This document shows positions 13,017-25,100 of a DNA stretch of 64,000 bases, piece after piece. Numbering within the stretch: position 1 is the first letter of the stretch; each line of letters opens with the position of its first letter. The stretch spans positions 32,892 to 96,891 of the forward strand of contig JAMKCH010078559.1 of assembly GCA_023653785.1 (NCBI GenBank). Reading direction: 5' to 3'. The stretch comes from Ophioderma brevispina (taxonomy: Eukaryota; Echinodermata; Ophiuroidea; Amphilepidida; Ophiodermatidae). Position numbers and translations under genes: made by a program. The notes below the pieces were generated by a model. That model was not told the origin of the DNA. It made no database searches and was given only the letters and a program-made list of their open reading frames with translations.

Positions 13017-14245
13017 ACAGTATTAACCCTAGTGCCTTTGTTTTCCCAAGCGATTTCGGATTTTTCGCAAGAAAAACAAACCATTTAACAAACCTGTGTG
13101 TCTAAATCGTTACCAACACAGGTTATCCACTACGACATCCTGAGCTGTATTTTTTTTGCCGATTTTAAACAACTATTTGACCAGTTTAAGTCACAAAACC
13201 CGCATGGTTTTAACGGCGGGAATGTAAGCACCTTTACGCGTCCAGTCCAATGCGCAGCATCGCCTCCGCGCGGTAATTTTTTACTGCGTAATGAAGCGTG
13301 CGCGTGTTTAAATGTACCTTTGCGCGAACGCATCTTGGAAAACGAAAATAATTATTTGAAATGTAAATTTTTTTTCTAAATATTCATATATGTAATTTCA
13401 ATTTCTTCTGATTTTCTGGAGTTAGAGACAAAAGGATGTTTTGATTCAATAGTGCATAAAGATGTCTTTCCATCACTTTGCACAACATAGTAAACTTTTG
13501 ACGTTCAAAGATAAAGTTATTTGAAAGGAGACAAGCTTGAAATGGCTGAAAGCCCCTTTTGACTAAAACACAGATTTTCTTCATGTTCAAATTTTTCGCA
13601 AAATTTGGCAAATTTTCAGACAAGTAACTTAAAAAAAAACGAAGTACAAGGTTTAAACCTTCCTAACTATAGCAGTCGGTCTCTCAGGGACGGTTCTATT
13701 TTCAATTTTCGATTTCTAACTAAAGATATTCTCCAATTATACTCAAAATTTGGAAAAGGGTAAAATCACATTTTTTAGACATTTTTCCTTACATTTCGAA
13801 AATTAAGCCCTATTTTAGAAATTAAAAAAAACTCCCTAGACAATTTGTCTTGTGTCTAAAATAACATAAAAATCATGACAATTCCATTTGTTTTTGTTAT
13901 CTGTCTGAAAAAGTGGGGCAAAAGCATGTTTTTTAGTATTTTTCTCAAAATAAGAAAGTTTTACATTAATCTGATGCCACCATCGGGTTCTTCGTCCAAT
14001 TTTCTTCCTTCTAGAAATTATACTTTTACATCAATAATCAAATATGTTTAAAGTGACAAACCAAAATAGATACGTGCAGAAACTCAGGGTTGACAATGTC
14101 CTTTAAGCTACCAGAATCCCTGGTTGCTAACAGCTATTGTTTTCTTAGCAAGTGGCCAACCTATAGTCGTACACTGCCAGTTTTCCTGTTAGGTGAACTG
14201 AGAGGTACCCATGTAGGCCACCTAAAAAGTTAACTCAAATTTCAC
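13017..14245. other. No gene; CpG-rich patch near 13180-13340
   Basis: No gene was recognised. A CpG-rich patch at 13180-13340 stands out from the AT-rich surroundings, and AACCTGTG/CACAGGTT forms a small hairpin near 13091-13124. Confidence 0.3.
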
Positions 14246-14446
14246 TACTTTAAACCATTTTAGTTTGCGGTACTTTTTTTTTTCCGCGAATTTTTGCGAT
14301 TGGTGATATTTTCGCGAGTATTAATTTCGCGCGAATTTGAAATTTTGTGATAATGCCGATGTACTCCTTGGGCACATTTCGCGAGGAATTTAATTTCGCG
14401 ATTTTCGCAAAAGTACCTCGCGAAATTAACATGTTTTGACAGTATT
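14246..14446. mobile_element. MITE, CGCGAAA-rich family, copy 3
   Basis: The right end GAAATTAACATGTTTTGACA (then GTA) matches the left end TACTTTAAACCATTTTAGTT in inverse, and both arms continue into GGTACTTTT and GCGAAA. Interior words TTTCGCGCG and TTCGCGAGG tie it to the copies at 1719 and 6837, although the subfamily differs. Confidence 0.7.
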
Positions 14447-15555
14447 AATAAACTTGGAAAATGAATCAGCAACAGAATAGCCAAGGACTGTTTGGCACCA
14501 TCTACTAGACAGCTGGAAGTACTAGAAAAGATGCTCCAGAGTAGCTGCAGATGTAACACGACCAATTCTTCATTGAAGTTACCATGCAGCTAAAACCCAC
14601 CAAGTAGACACAAATTACCTATGCACTAAATGTACACTTGCCATGTATTTTGCCGCATAGAGAATATGTACCACGCAGTGGCTGGTCTGCACCGTGCTAC
14701 ATGGTTTACGAGCCGTCTCTCAGCGCCGCGCGCGGTATTTCTCATGGTCAATTTGTGTTGGATATTTTTGGCATATATTTATTCGGCTTTTTTTACTAAA
14801 TATCGTGTATTGGGGTTTTTGAGGATGCCCGATTCAATTTCACAATTATTCCCTCAAAATGCAATTGTAAAAAATGCTAAACATAGCGCAAGTGTATAGC
14901 GCCCTCATTTCGTCCCCCACTATCAAAATGGCTCGTAGTACTGCGATATCGATTTTGGTAGCTGTTGTCTACCCTATAATTCTCCACCATACCCACCTTC
15001 TCTCCATCTAGTGGCCAACTACGAGCAGCCATTGGGGTGGTACTGTAGTAGTATGACGCCTCACGTATCCCTAATACCTGTGACTTTGCACCAATCCCGG
15101 TGGTCCCTAATCTTTTAGCTACCATTGGCAACTAGCCCATGTATACACGTGTACTCTGTATAGGCCACCCCAACTAGTAAGAAAACGGCCGTGTACTCCA
15201 CTCTTGGTGTCTTCCTTGTACATTTTCAATCACCTCGTAGGCAATTTGAGTACACTTTGATGGTACTGCTAAAAACAGCAGCTGTGTTTACCAAATTCTT
15301 GTCCTTAGCTGTGAGTCCTGCAGTCGATAATGCATCAAGGGGTAACTGTGGTAAGATCTACAAGTACACATGGAGTAGCCTTTAAGCTCTGGCTACACCA
15401 TGGGTAAGAATTGCTTGTGACGGCTCTTCAACAAGAGACCATCGGTGGTTTGTGTTCCTTTTGGTATTTGTTGCTTTGGATGATACCACATGATCTTTTT
15501 CCACTAGTTTATGTGGGTATTTCAAACATCTTCAAGCACGTGAAGAGTCGTGACT
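14447..15555. other. No gene recognised
   Basis: No supported gene or repeat. Confidence 0.3.
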
Positions 15556-16022
15556 AGAGAATTTCGCGGTCTCAGGCTTTCGGGTCGCTATATTCAAAGA
15601 TATAACTTGGTGGGGCCGCCCCATGACCTTGACCCTGGCACGTGACCTTTGATCTCATCAACATATGGGGATCGCATGGTGGCACCTATGACAAAAGTTG
15701 GTTCCAATTGAACTTCAAGTTTTCAATTAGATCAATTTACATTTTTAGCCCATTTTTTCAACTTGCCCTCACATACCTTTGACCTTCGACATGACCTTTG
15801 ACCTTCATCAACATAATGAGGGGATCCCAGTGTGCCCATCTGACAGAAGTTTTGGATTTCCAATTGAAGTTAAACTTTGTCAATTGAGGTCATTTAAAAA
15901 AAAAAACTTAACAATTTGTGTACACACAATCCACAACACACACATACACACACACATACATACACACGCACACGGATTGCTAAATGGTCCCTGCCACTAT
16001 AGCTGGCGGCCCACAATTAAAA
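15556..16022 (+). repeat. Half-site (TGACCT) repeat family copy with CA microsatellite
   Basis: Two internal units contain CATGACCTTTGACCTTCATC-type words, including a perfect TGACCTTTGACCT at 15792-15804. They are followed by a (CA)n run at 15927-15973 and the tail GGATTGCTAAATGGTCC and TATAGCTGGCGGCCC. The same layout recurs at 19181-19475. It ends 14 bp from the downstream border of an ASS1 exon. Confidence 0.75.
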
Positions 16023-16035
16023 AACCACAGCATAC

Positions 16036-16100
16036 CTAACACCAGTGACCTTGATGAATCCCAATGCGATCTAGGTTCAAAGTCTCCCTTCACATTCATG
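16036..16100 (-). CDS. ASS1: ASS1 exon H (residues ~377-398)
   Basis: It follows an acceptor TTTCAG and ends before GTATGC. The exon reads MNVKGDFEP and then, in a frame shifted by an indel, [11 protein letters not shown], matching the C-terminal MNVxGDxEPxDAxGFI region of the enzyme. Joining it to the previous exon also requires one base to be removed. The terminal coding exon was not located. Confidence 0.75.
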
Positions 16101-19100
16101 CTGAAATTAAAAACGAACGAGAGATTTATTCAGGTCTAACGGTTAAGCTAATAAAGGGGGTTGATTGTCATCCACTCCGCCCTCAGCAGAGGGCAGTCTT
16201 AAAGTGTCCCAAAAAATGGACAGTTGGTCAATAGCCTCGCCCCAGGATCAGAATTTTACTGGAAAATGGCAAAATATTGTGTCTGAGAAGGCACTATTTC
16301 TATTTCCCGTGAATTGTAGGGCTAAAAAGAGTTTGATTTTTTGGATGTCATAGTGAAAAAGTCCCCCATTTTGGCAAAAGCTATAAATAGTATTCTATGG
16401 GCTTACAAAATCAGGTTTTAACTCTCCTTTTTTTAAAAATGGATGGAATATTGCTGAACCTTTACAGATGGATTTGGGGGCATCAGCGTTTATCAATCAG
16501 GGACGATGAAATTTTTATGAATGAGGAATAAATTCATCGACATTATTTGATACACCAAGCAATTTCATAATTCTGGACCATTTTTGGGCACTACTTCTAA
16601 TGACCCTCTAGATGCCTTCGACCCTTGCTCTGACGGGGTGACTTGTTGGGGAACGACCCCAAGGACCTTACATCCAAGTACGGAAAACCATATGCGCAAA
16701 GTTATGTGGAACAATGAGCAAAGCTACTGCGACGCTATCCACAATCTGTAGCTGCACGTTACGCGAAAAATAATTTTATATCCACTGAGTCAATAAAATA
16801 TATTGTGTCTTTTAATATACAATAAAACGTAAAAGAATTAAATAGACAATAAACCCACTATTTTTTATTTAATGTAATTAAATGCATAACAGTACACTGA
16901 ACTCTTACTTCACAGATCATTTATTACTTCCAGACAAAACTATATTGGCACAGAGAAGTTATATATATTAGGCCTGAAAGTCTGCTGTGTCCTGCATAAA
17001 AAAATGTGATGGTGGTCAAGATTTTTTCCATAAACTTTTTAAATATACTGAATAGAATGCCCGCAATTGTGGCATTTTGGCTTATTTTGCCAGTATCTTC
17101 CAACCTCCCATTTTTCCCCCCCAATCGTGTCTTTGCAACCTGAAGTTTGCTCTTATGTTTGGGTGAGGCAAGTCCTGAAGGCATCGCGACCATACTTTTT
17201 ACACTAAAGTAACCAGTAATGTTTACAAGTTACCCGATAAGCATTTCCAGAGAAGATGCATATCAGTAGCTTCCCCAATGCAATTGCTTCAAATGAGGTT
17301 GTGTACAGCTACTGATGTGAATCGTTAGAGATGAAACATGGGTAAATTTGACAGTACTTATCACAAACTTGCATTTTAAGAATCTTTTCATCTCTAACGA
17401 TTCCATGACTACCTGTACAAAAACTTACATTGGAAGCAATGCATTGTGAAGCTAACTGATATCTTCTCTTGCGTTTCCCTTCTCTCTCTGTAGCGAAACT
17501 GGATACCTTTTCTGATGGCTATACAAAATATCCCACTATGTAAATACAAAGGCTGACATACCTTCAAGTTTTCCTCATTGTAACAGTGAATACTTTGAAT
17601 GTCGGCTCCTGATGTAGACCTGCCCCTTGTAGCACTCCAAGGTGACGTCCCTCCACGCTCCCCTGGCTCTTGCGATGCAGTGACGGACAAACTCACACTC
17701 AGGGCTGTACCAATAGCCTGTCACAAATATACAATGAATAGTGCAAGTATTTATTATTACATACACGTAGCCTTATCAAGGCCTCACTTTATTTTTTAGT
17801 TTGCTATTGTCCCAAGTCATACATGATGTACTCTCCATGATCACTGGAAAGTGAAGCCTTTTCTCAAATATTTTGTGTGTTTTGCTTTTCTTTATTTTCT
17901 AAAGTAAATTTCCCATTAAGATGGGTGATCCAATCGACAACCTCGCCACTTCACTTCTCTCCATCAAAATTGAGATTTTGGTATCAGAAGAAAAGTTCAC
18001 ATCTTTCTCATTACCCCAGTGAAAATTTAGCCTGGGGAATGTGTCCTTTCAATGTTACGAACAAAAACGTCTATAAAGGTGGTATACAACACTTATTAAC
18101 ACACACTGTCCTATGGGCCATTTTAGCGGACATTTTAATTCAACTCAAAGTTTGTAATCAGACGTTTTTGGTGATACGCTTCCTTGTAAGGGTCACCTAC
18201 TTTTAACTATAGCAGGAACTGAATGGCCAATGAAGATGACAATGCTTTAATTATACAGGCTGGTATTCTGAAAGGGAGTCTAACTTTAGTCCTGGGTTTA
18301 AACCAGGGTTAGTCCTACATGAGTGGACCCTTTTTTCCTCCAAAATACTCTAAAAATGTGCTGTAATGGGTGAGAAAATTCCTCATGGATGGGCTGTTCC
18401 AGCCCATCCATGAGGAATTTTTTCACCCATTACATTTAACTTTCACAGTATTTTGAAAGGAAAGAAGGTCCACTCTTGTAGGACTAACCCTGGTTTAAAC
18501 CCAGGACTAACGTTAGACTCCCTTTCAGAATACCAGCCTCAGTGTATAAGCAGGATGTATACGATGTGGTCAACTACTAGTTTGGCAGCAATGTTTCATG
18601 TTACAGCTGGGTGTGCGTGCTGTTATTAAAAATACAGCGTTCACGGAACACATGTTTTGTCTGCCCTCGCAGTTTGCAAATGGGGACAAAGGTCACATGA
18701 GGTCACCAACATGTGGGACACTACCCAAGGGCCATTGTACCTAAGTGTCATGAAAATTGAAGGACATATGTCGATACACCAAGCAATTTTATAATTCTGA
18801 CCTTTTTGGGCCACAAAGGTCACATGAGGTCACCAATATGTTGGACACTAACCAAGGACCATTGTATCCAAGTGCCACAAAGACCAATCAGCATAATCTG
18901 GATACACCAGGCAATTTTATAAATCTGACCACTTCTTTGGCCATGACCTCGAATGTCCTCTAGAGTACCTCCTTTGACCCCACTCATGAGAGGGGTAACT
19001 GTGGGGCACTACCCAAGGACCATTGCATACAAGTGGCATGAAAATGTACACAAGTATATGGAAACAGCTGGCAATTATATTTTGGGATAACATGTGGATC

Positions 19101-22100
19101 AATATTTTACCATACACAGACAGGCAGAAAGACAGACACAGCAATCCTTATGTGCCCTCTTGCAGACACAACTAGAATTTCACGGTTCTCAACTTTCGCG
19201 CTCGCTATATTCAAAGAATATAAGCTGTGGGCCACCCCATGACCTTTGACCCTGGCACATGGCCTTTGACCTCATCAACATATGAGGGATCGCATGGTGC
19301 ACCTATGACACAAGTTTGGTTCCAATTGAACTTCAACTTTTCAATTGAGGTCGATTTAAAAAAAAAACTTAACAATTTAGTGACACACACATGTATACAT
19401 ACACCCTCACACACATACACATGCACAACGGATTGCTAAGTGATCCTGCCAGCTATAGCTGGCGGCCCACAACAATAAAGAGGGTTTGATCACCAACCAA
19501 TGTTTGCACAAGGGGGTCACCCCTCGGCAATTTGGGGGGAATTGCCAAATTTTGGCAGAAATCAGCCATTTTGGGCCAAAATTGGTTTTAAGTCTGCTAA
19601 TTTTTTATATTTTTACCTCCAGAATTTCACTTTTGTCCCCCCTCCCAAAAAAAGAGGTCTGGCGCCACCACTGCATATAAATCATTACCTTTGTAGGCCT
19701 ACATGGCAAGATTCCGTTAATGGATTTATCTAATTTTTGCTCTTGCATGTCCCTACTTATATCAGTTGTCAAAATTGTGTTGCCACTGCTTAAAATCGAT
19801 CTAAATCGATCTAAAAATAAAAGAGACGATTTGCATGGGGTCAAACAGCTGTGAAGTGTTATTAACAGCCGATAAGAGGCACTTTTTGATACGACAAGTC
19901 ACATGTTATGTTGCTGGACTTTTTTTGGCAGTGGAATGTTCATGGAGCCCCAGATAACTTAGGGTGCATTCACACATGAGCATTTAGTCATGACCGTGTA
20001 AATGTGAACACATTTCTTCAAAAGGTGGCCGAGTCATGACTAAAGCCAATTTTAGAAATTGGCCGAGTCGCTCAAAATGCGAGTGTCTCTGACTGTCCCG
20101 GTCGTGACTACAAGTATGTGCGAATGCAAATCTTGCCCAGATGTGGGAAATCTTGCTCATGTGAACACCTTGACAAGTTGACATAGGATTAGCGACAATG
20201 CATCCCTGGTTGTCTCCTGTCTATACTAAGGCATAAAAAAATATGTTTGTTTGGCGTAACAGAGAAAAAATATCAGGGTCGGTCGGTCAGATTTTTTTTT
20301 TTAAAGATCTTCTCAATGTTTTACTCAAAAATGAATAAAAGATGCTACTATTCAAAGCTTTTTTCAATGACATAGCAAATATCTTTTATTTTGCTTTGTC
20401 TTGTTTTGTTATTTTTTCGTCTCTGTGTTGGTAAAAAAAAATATTAAATTGTGGATGAATATAATGGGTCAGTCGGGAGAATATTTTTTTATTTTGTGCA
20501 AATTGCATAAAAAATTTTGTGCAAATTGCATAAAAAACTTTTGAGTCGGCAGGTTTTTTAGGGTCGGTCGGGTTACGCCAAACAATTTTTTTATGCCTAA
20601 GTGTTGTGCTTGACACAATCTTCTTTGTCTATAATCTAAATCTTCCTTGGTTATAATTTAAACATAGCAAAACCACACCCAAGACTGTAAAATCGGCAAC
20701 ATCACAAAAATTCTTCCCGTAAATGGGCTAGCAAGGCGGGCCCGACTTGCGACACAGCTAGTCATGCTTCAATGCCCAATGTGTGAACAAAATTTTGTAA
20801 GTAGGCTCAGCCATGACTAGTAAAAACTTGGTCATGACTATCCATGTGTGAACACACCCAGACAGTACAGACATTCTCTTGCACCCAGACAATGCAGAGA
20901 TTCTTTTGTACAACTGTTTCTAGCAATGCATGAGTTGCCACACAATCCTTCAGCCAGACGGGTGAAACTGTGTACAAAATGCCCATAGATGATTTCAATA
21001 TCGATAGTAATAGCGCCACCATTTTTGATAAGCTACCTAATAGACTCCAATTTATGCAGAATGACGTATTATAACGTAGCATAAATTTTACAGCTCCATG
21101 TAGGACCGGCGATCTATAAGCTACTGATTTCATGCAGTATGCCTCCACTCTCTTGATCGAGTGTCCTATCCCAAATTTATTAGGATCCCTGCTTCAGCCT
21201 AATATGCACCTTCACAAAAGCTAAATACTAACAGTAACAATAGCCGGTCATTGAGTTGGAACACATTTAAAATTTTCTGTACTTAGATTCCACATGTTTG
21301 GTTTTAGAATTAATTTGCAAGTGGCTCAGCTGTAAGTGCTATATCTGTCTCAAAAAAACTTTTTTTTAACGGATCAAGGACCGTAATTTTAACTAGCTAA
21401 GGCCATACAGGTGAGACAACTTCACATCAAAGTTTTTTTTTACACTTTCTTTATTTCTATGGACTGATCTGAGATGCATCGGCCATTTGGCATAGCTACT
21501 ACCAACCAGCCAAGGCACCGGTGAATTTGCATGCAATTTGACAACCTTTACAGGATGAGGTTTCATAGGCAACGAGAGCATCAAGGATGCTGTGGCTACT
21601 CAAGAGAGTGGTGGTGTTGGTGAGTTGTGCATGAGGTGAAACCACTATAGGACAGAGCAACAATGGCATGCTAGTGATACTTCCCATATACAAAGTCCCC
21701 TTAACTGTTCATTGTTTTCCAATTTTCAAAAATCACGGCGCGGACCCTTTTTGTTTAGGAAGAAAAATTGCCCCTAGATCTAACAAGAAAAAATATGCTA
21801 CACCTTGTTTGCGGTTGATCATCAGGAATTAGTCTTTTTCCGAAAGGATGTTAGGGATATAGGCTATAGCCAGTGTGAAAATTTGTTCATTGTAAGGACA
21901 ACAAAAAAACAAGTTGTTTCCAGTAGGTAGTCCAAAAACGTAAATGTAAAAAAGAACTTTTTATTTGAATTTTAAAAAAAGGGAAATTGGGAACTGCCCA
22001 AATAATGGGCAAGTTCCAATGACCTTTGGCACTTGCCCATGGATCTAAACGGTGATAACATGATTACCTTGCAATGTGCATGGTCGGTCATATTTGAGTG

Positions 22101-25100
22101 GCATATGTCAAAATGATGCCAAGCATTGAATGGGCTGTGTCTTCATAACAAGAGATCTACAGGATTTCTAGTGTCTGTCACCTGATGGCTATATTTCACG
22201 GACCTGAGATGATCTGTGACCTTAGAATTTGATTGTGTCCACGAGTTAAAAATTGGCATTTTTTCCAGCCCTGATTATAGATCCCAACAAATAAAACTTT
22301 CATGTAGTCAGCTCTGGAGACACAACAATTTTCATGAAATTCCTACCTTCATAAACTTGCTCCGAGAATCGTAGACTCAATCCTTGCTTGATGCGACGCA
22401 TTGCGGCCGAGTGGAATAATATGTAATTATGTCATCAAAATCTTTCTTTTGTATCACTTTGAGAACATACCAAATGTTTGTAAAACATCTCATCATTCGT
22501 GGTTATGCCAGGGAAAAATAAAAGACATTTTTCACTTCAAGTGTTGGGAAGTACATTTGGTAATGTCAAGTGCATTTGACTCTTACAGGTGCATGTTCCG
22601 ATCGTCTTTGGGACCCGCGTTTAACCGGAAGTTAGTATCGATTTGAGATCAGATGAAAGGCCGTATTTTTTTCTTCCTGGTCGTCATGAAATTTGAGCTC
22701 TCAAAAACCATTCATTACAAGATATTAACAAAAACTGCCGACAATTAATGGTTAACCATCAATATTAGCACAATATTGAATTGCAAAGGGCTTTGCCAGC
22801 AATAGACATTATTGCTTCTACCATCAAAAACGGCCAAGTTTGTTCCCACAGTATTGACGAGGTGTATGTGCACGTTGCCAGCTCTCATATCAAGTAGAGA
22901 ACACAATAGTACATAAATGAACGAAGCACAAAGGGAAATAAATGGCATTGAAAAAAAATGACATATGAAAAGAGACCTTACTGAAATCACTCCAACAAAG
23001 TTTGACAACAATTGGCGGGTTACATTCTGATTAAAACAGTAAACACCAGGAAGAGTTCGGGGGGGGGGGGGGGGGGGGGGGGGCGGGGGGGCAGCTGACA
23101 TATCTGCCAGCATTTACCAAACTTGAAAAGCGTGTGACTGTCATCAGCTCACAGACCAGTGCTATTGTATATGTGTAATCCCGGCTAAATCAATCTTTCA
23201 CTTGCCAGATCATATCTTATACCAAGCCTAAAGTACAATGCCTGACTCCTGGTCTGAATGCTTGTGAAGTGTGTCGCAAAACATGCTCTGTAAATTCTGT
23301 CAGGGAGGTGTTGTTGTGGAAAGGAAAATGTTGAGCGCTGTCAGGTATTTATTAGTTGCAATTACATCATGTGAAATGAAAACTAGCAAACCAGTTGCTC
23401 AGTCGGATGTTCGAACCTATTCAATAGTCACTCGCTACTTGGTTTGGAGGAGGACACCTCGCTGTGTTGTCTCCGATTTATTTGTGTTTAGTTTGGCCAT
23501 CATTTTATATGTTTGGACTTTGGATGTACGTCTGAATAATATTATGTGCAACAAAAACCGTTAGCTTCAGCCCTTGAGTATCTTGAGAATGTAAGTACAA
23601 CTATCATCTTACATTTGGTGGCAGCGGTGGTAGTTTTGATATTTCCACCTTGTGAGGAATTTTGCGACTGCTGGACATTTAATTGAGTTCTTCAGCGCGT
23701 GGCAGTGCTTCTTGTAGACACGTGGACATGAGCTGGCACGCGAGTTAAAAATTCCAACGTTCATTCACACCGTTGGAATCTTGCTATGTACGAATGGGAC
23801 CGTCGCATCGTGCATGGTTGTATTGAACTGGTAGACAATACAGTTTTATTGTCTATCTTGACCCTATACCTGACAACCCGTTATGTTGTCAGGCACAGCA
23901 TTCACTCGTCTCTTGGCTGTGGGAATGGTGGCAGCGGTCCTAAAACTCTATGTTGTTATGATAATAACTGGGAGTGTAGTAGCCATCTTGGAATTCGTCA
24001 TTTGGAATTTTTCATCTTGGAATTTCGGTGGAATTTCAATCTTGAAATCTTGAATTCCGGTTTTTTGTGAATGGAACTCTGTTGAAACTGTGGACTAGCT
24101 ATTGTGAGGAAGCTGACCAAACCCAAACCTGTGAATGTGGATCCGCCTGTTACCCGCAGACGTGGGAAACAATTGACGTATCGCGGTCATGAAACTTTGC
24201 GACATTGAAGATTGTTGGTAGCGTCGTTGAATGAGATTGAGCCACTGAAGTTTTTGCCGTGAACCGGAATTTCTGAAGTTGTGAATTTGGTAAACATAAA
24301 CTTTATCAGTGCTAGCATCTAGAAGAATATCGTAGGATTATTTAAATCTAAAACAACAGTCGTTTTGCAGTCAAAACCTTTTATGGTTTGGAATTTTTTT
24401 TTCGGTTTAGTGTTGTGATTTTTTTTTTTTTTGTGATCGTCTGAATTTAATCAGGCGACTGAACACCTATTTTGCTGAACTGCTACGAGTGCTTTGACTT
24501 TGGCTGCGACTATTAACTTTTGATGATATTTCAACTTTGACCTTTTTTTTTAAAAAAATATCAAAACGAGATCACACAAGTGCAAAAACATTTGCGATAG
24601 ATGTATGGGTGCATATTTCAAAATGGTGCAGCTCTTGAATGGTGCGTAGGTTTTTGTGCTTTAATACGCGCTTCATTGTATAGATTATAAATTTTGAGAG
24701 GTTGCATTTGTAGATTTGCTCTTTTTGTGGTAATTGTTAATTGAATTCTGATAGAATTTTTCTTAACTCTTTTCAGTGGAAGATTTTGTCAGATTACAAC
24801 ATTAGGTGGCTGACATTCACATTTTTTTTGAGTCAACAATGACAGGATTGTGGGACTCATTGAATGTAGGTTATTGTTGTCTTCTGTGTTGTATGTTAAT
24901 GTATTATATCAATATGATCTTTGGACTTTATTTGCACATACATGTACATTAAGGGAATTTCCCAATTAATATATTAGTTTTGTGCAGCAGACAATTCACA
25001 TAGGTCTTACATTTGTATCTATTCAATTTTGACTTGATTCAATTTCAAAATTCCGTGTCATCATGGACGTCCAGATGCACCTGAGAGGGCTGTTCTTCCT

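Noticed and set aside
20807..21148. 113-codon minus-strand frame
   Set aside because: It crosses the right end of a TIR element and shows no recognisable motif.
21393..21693. Two overlapping minus-strand frames with Cys/His residues
   Set aside because: The Cys spacing fits no zinc-finger pattern I recognise and there are no splice or repeat cues.
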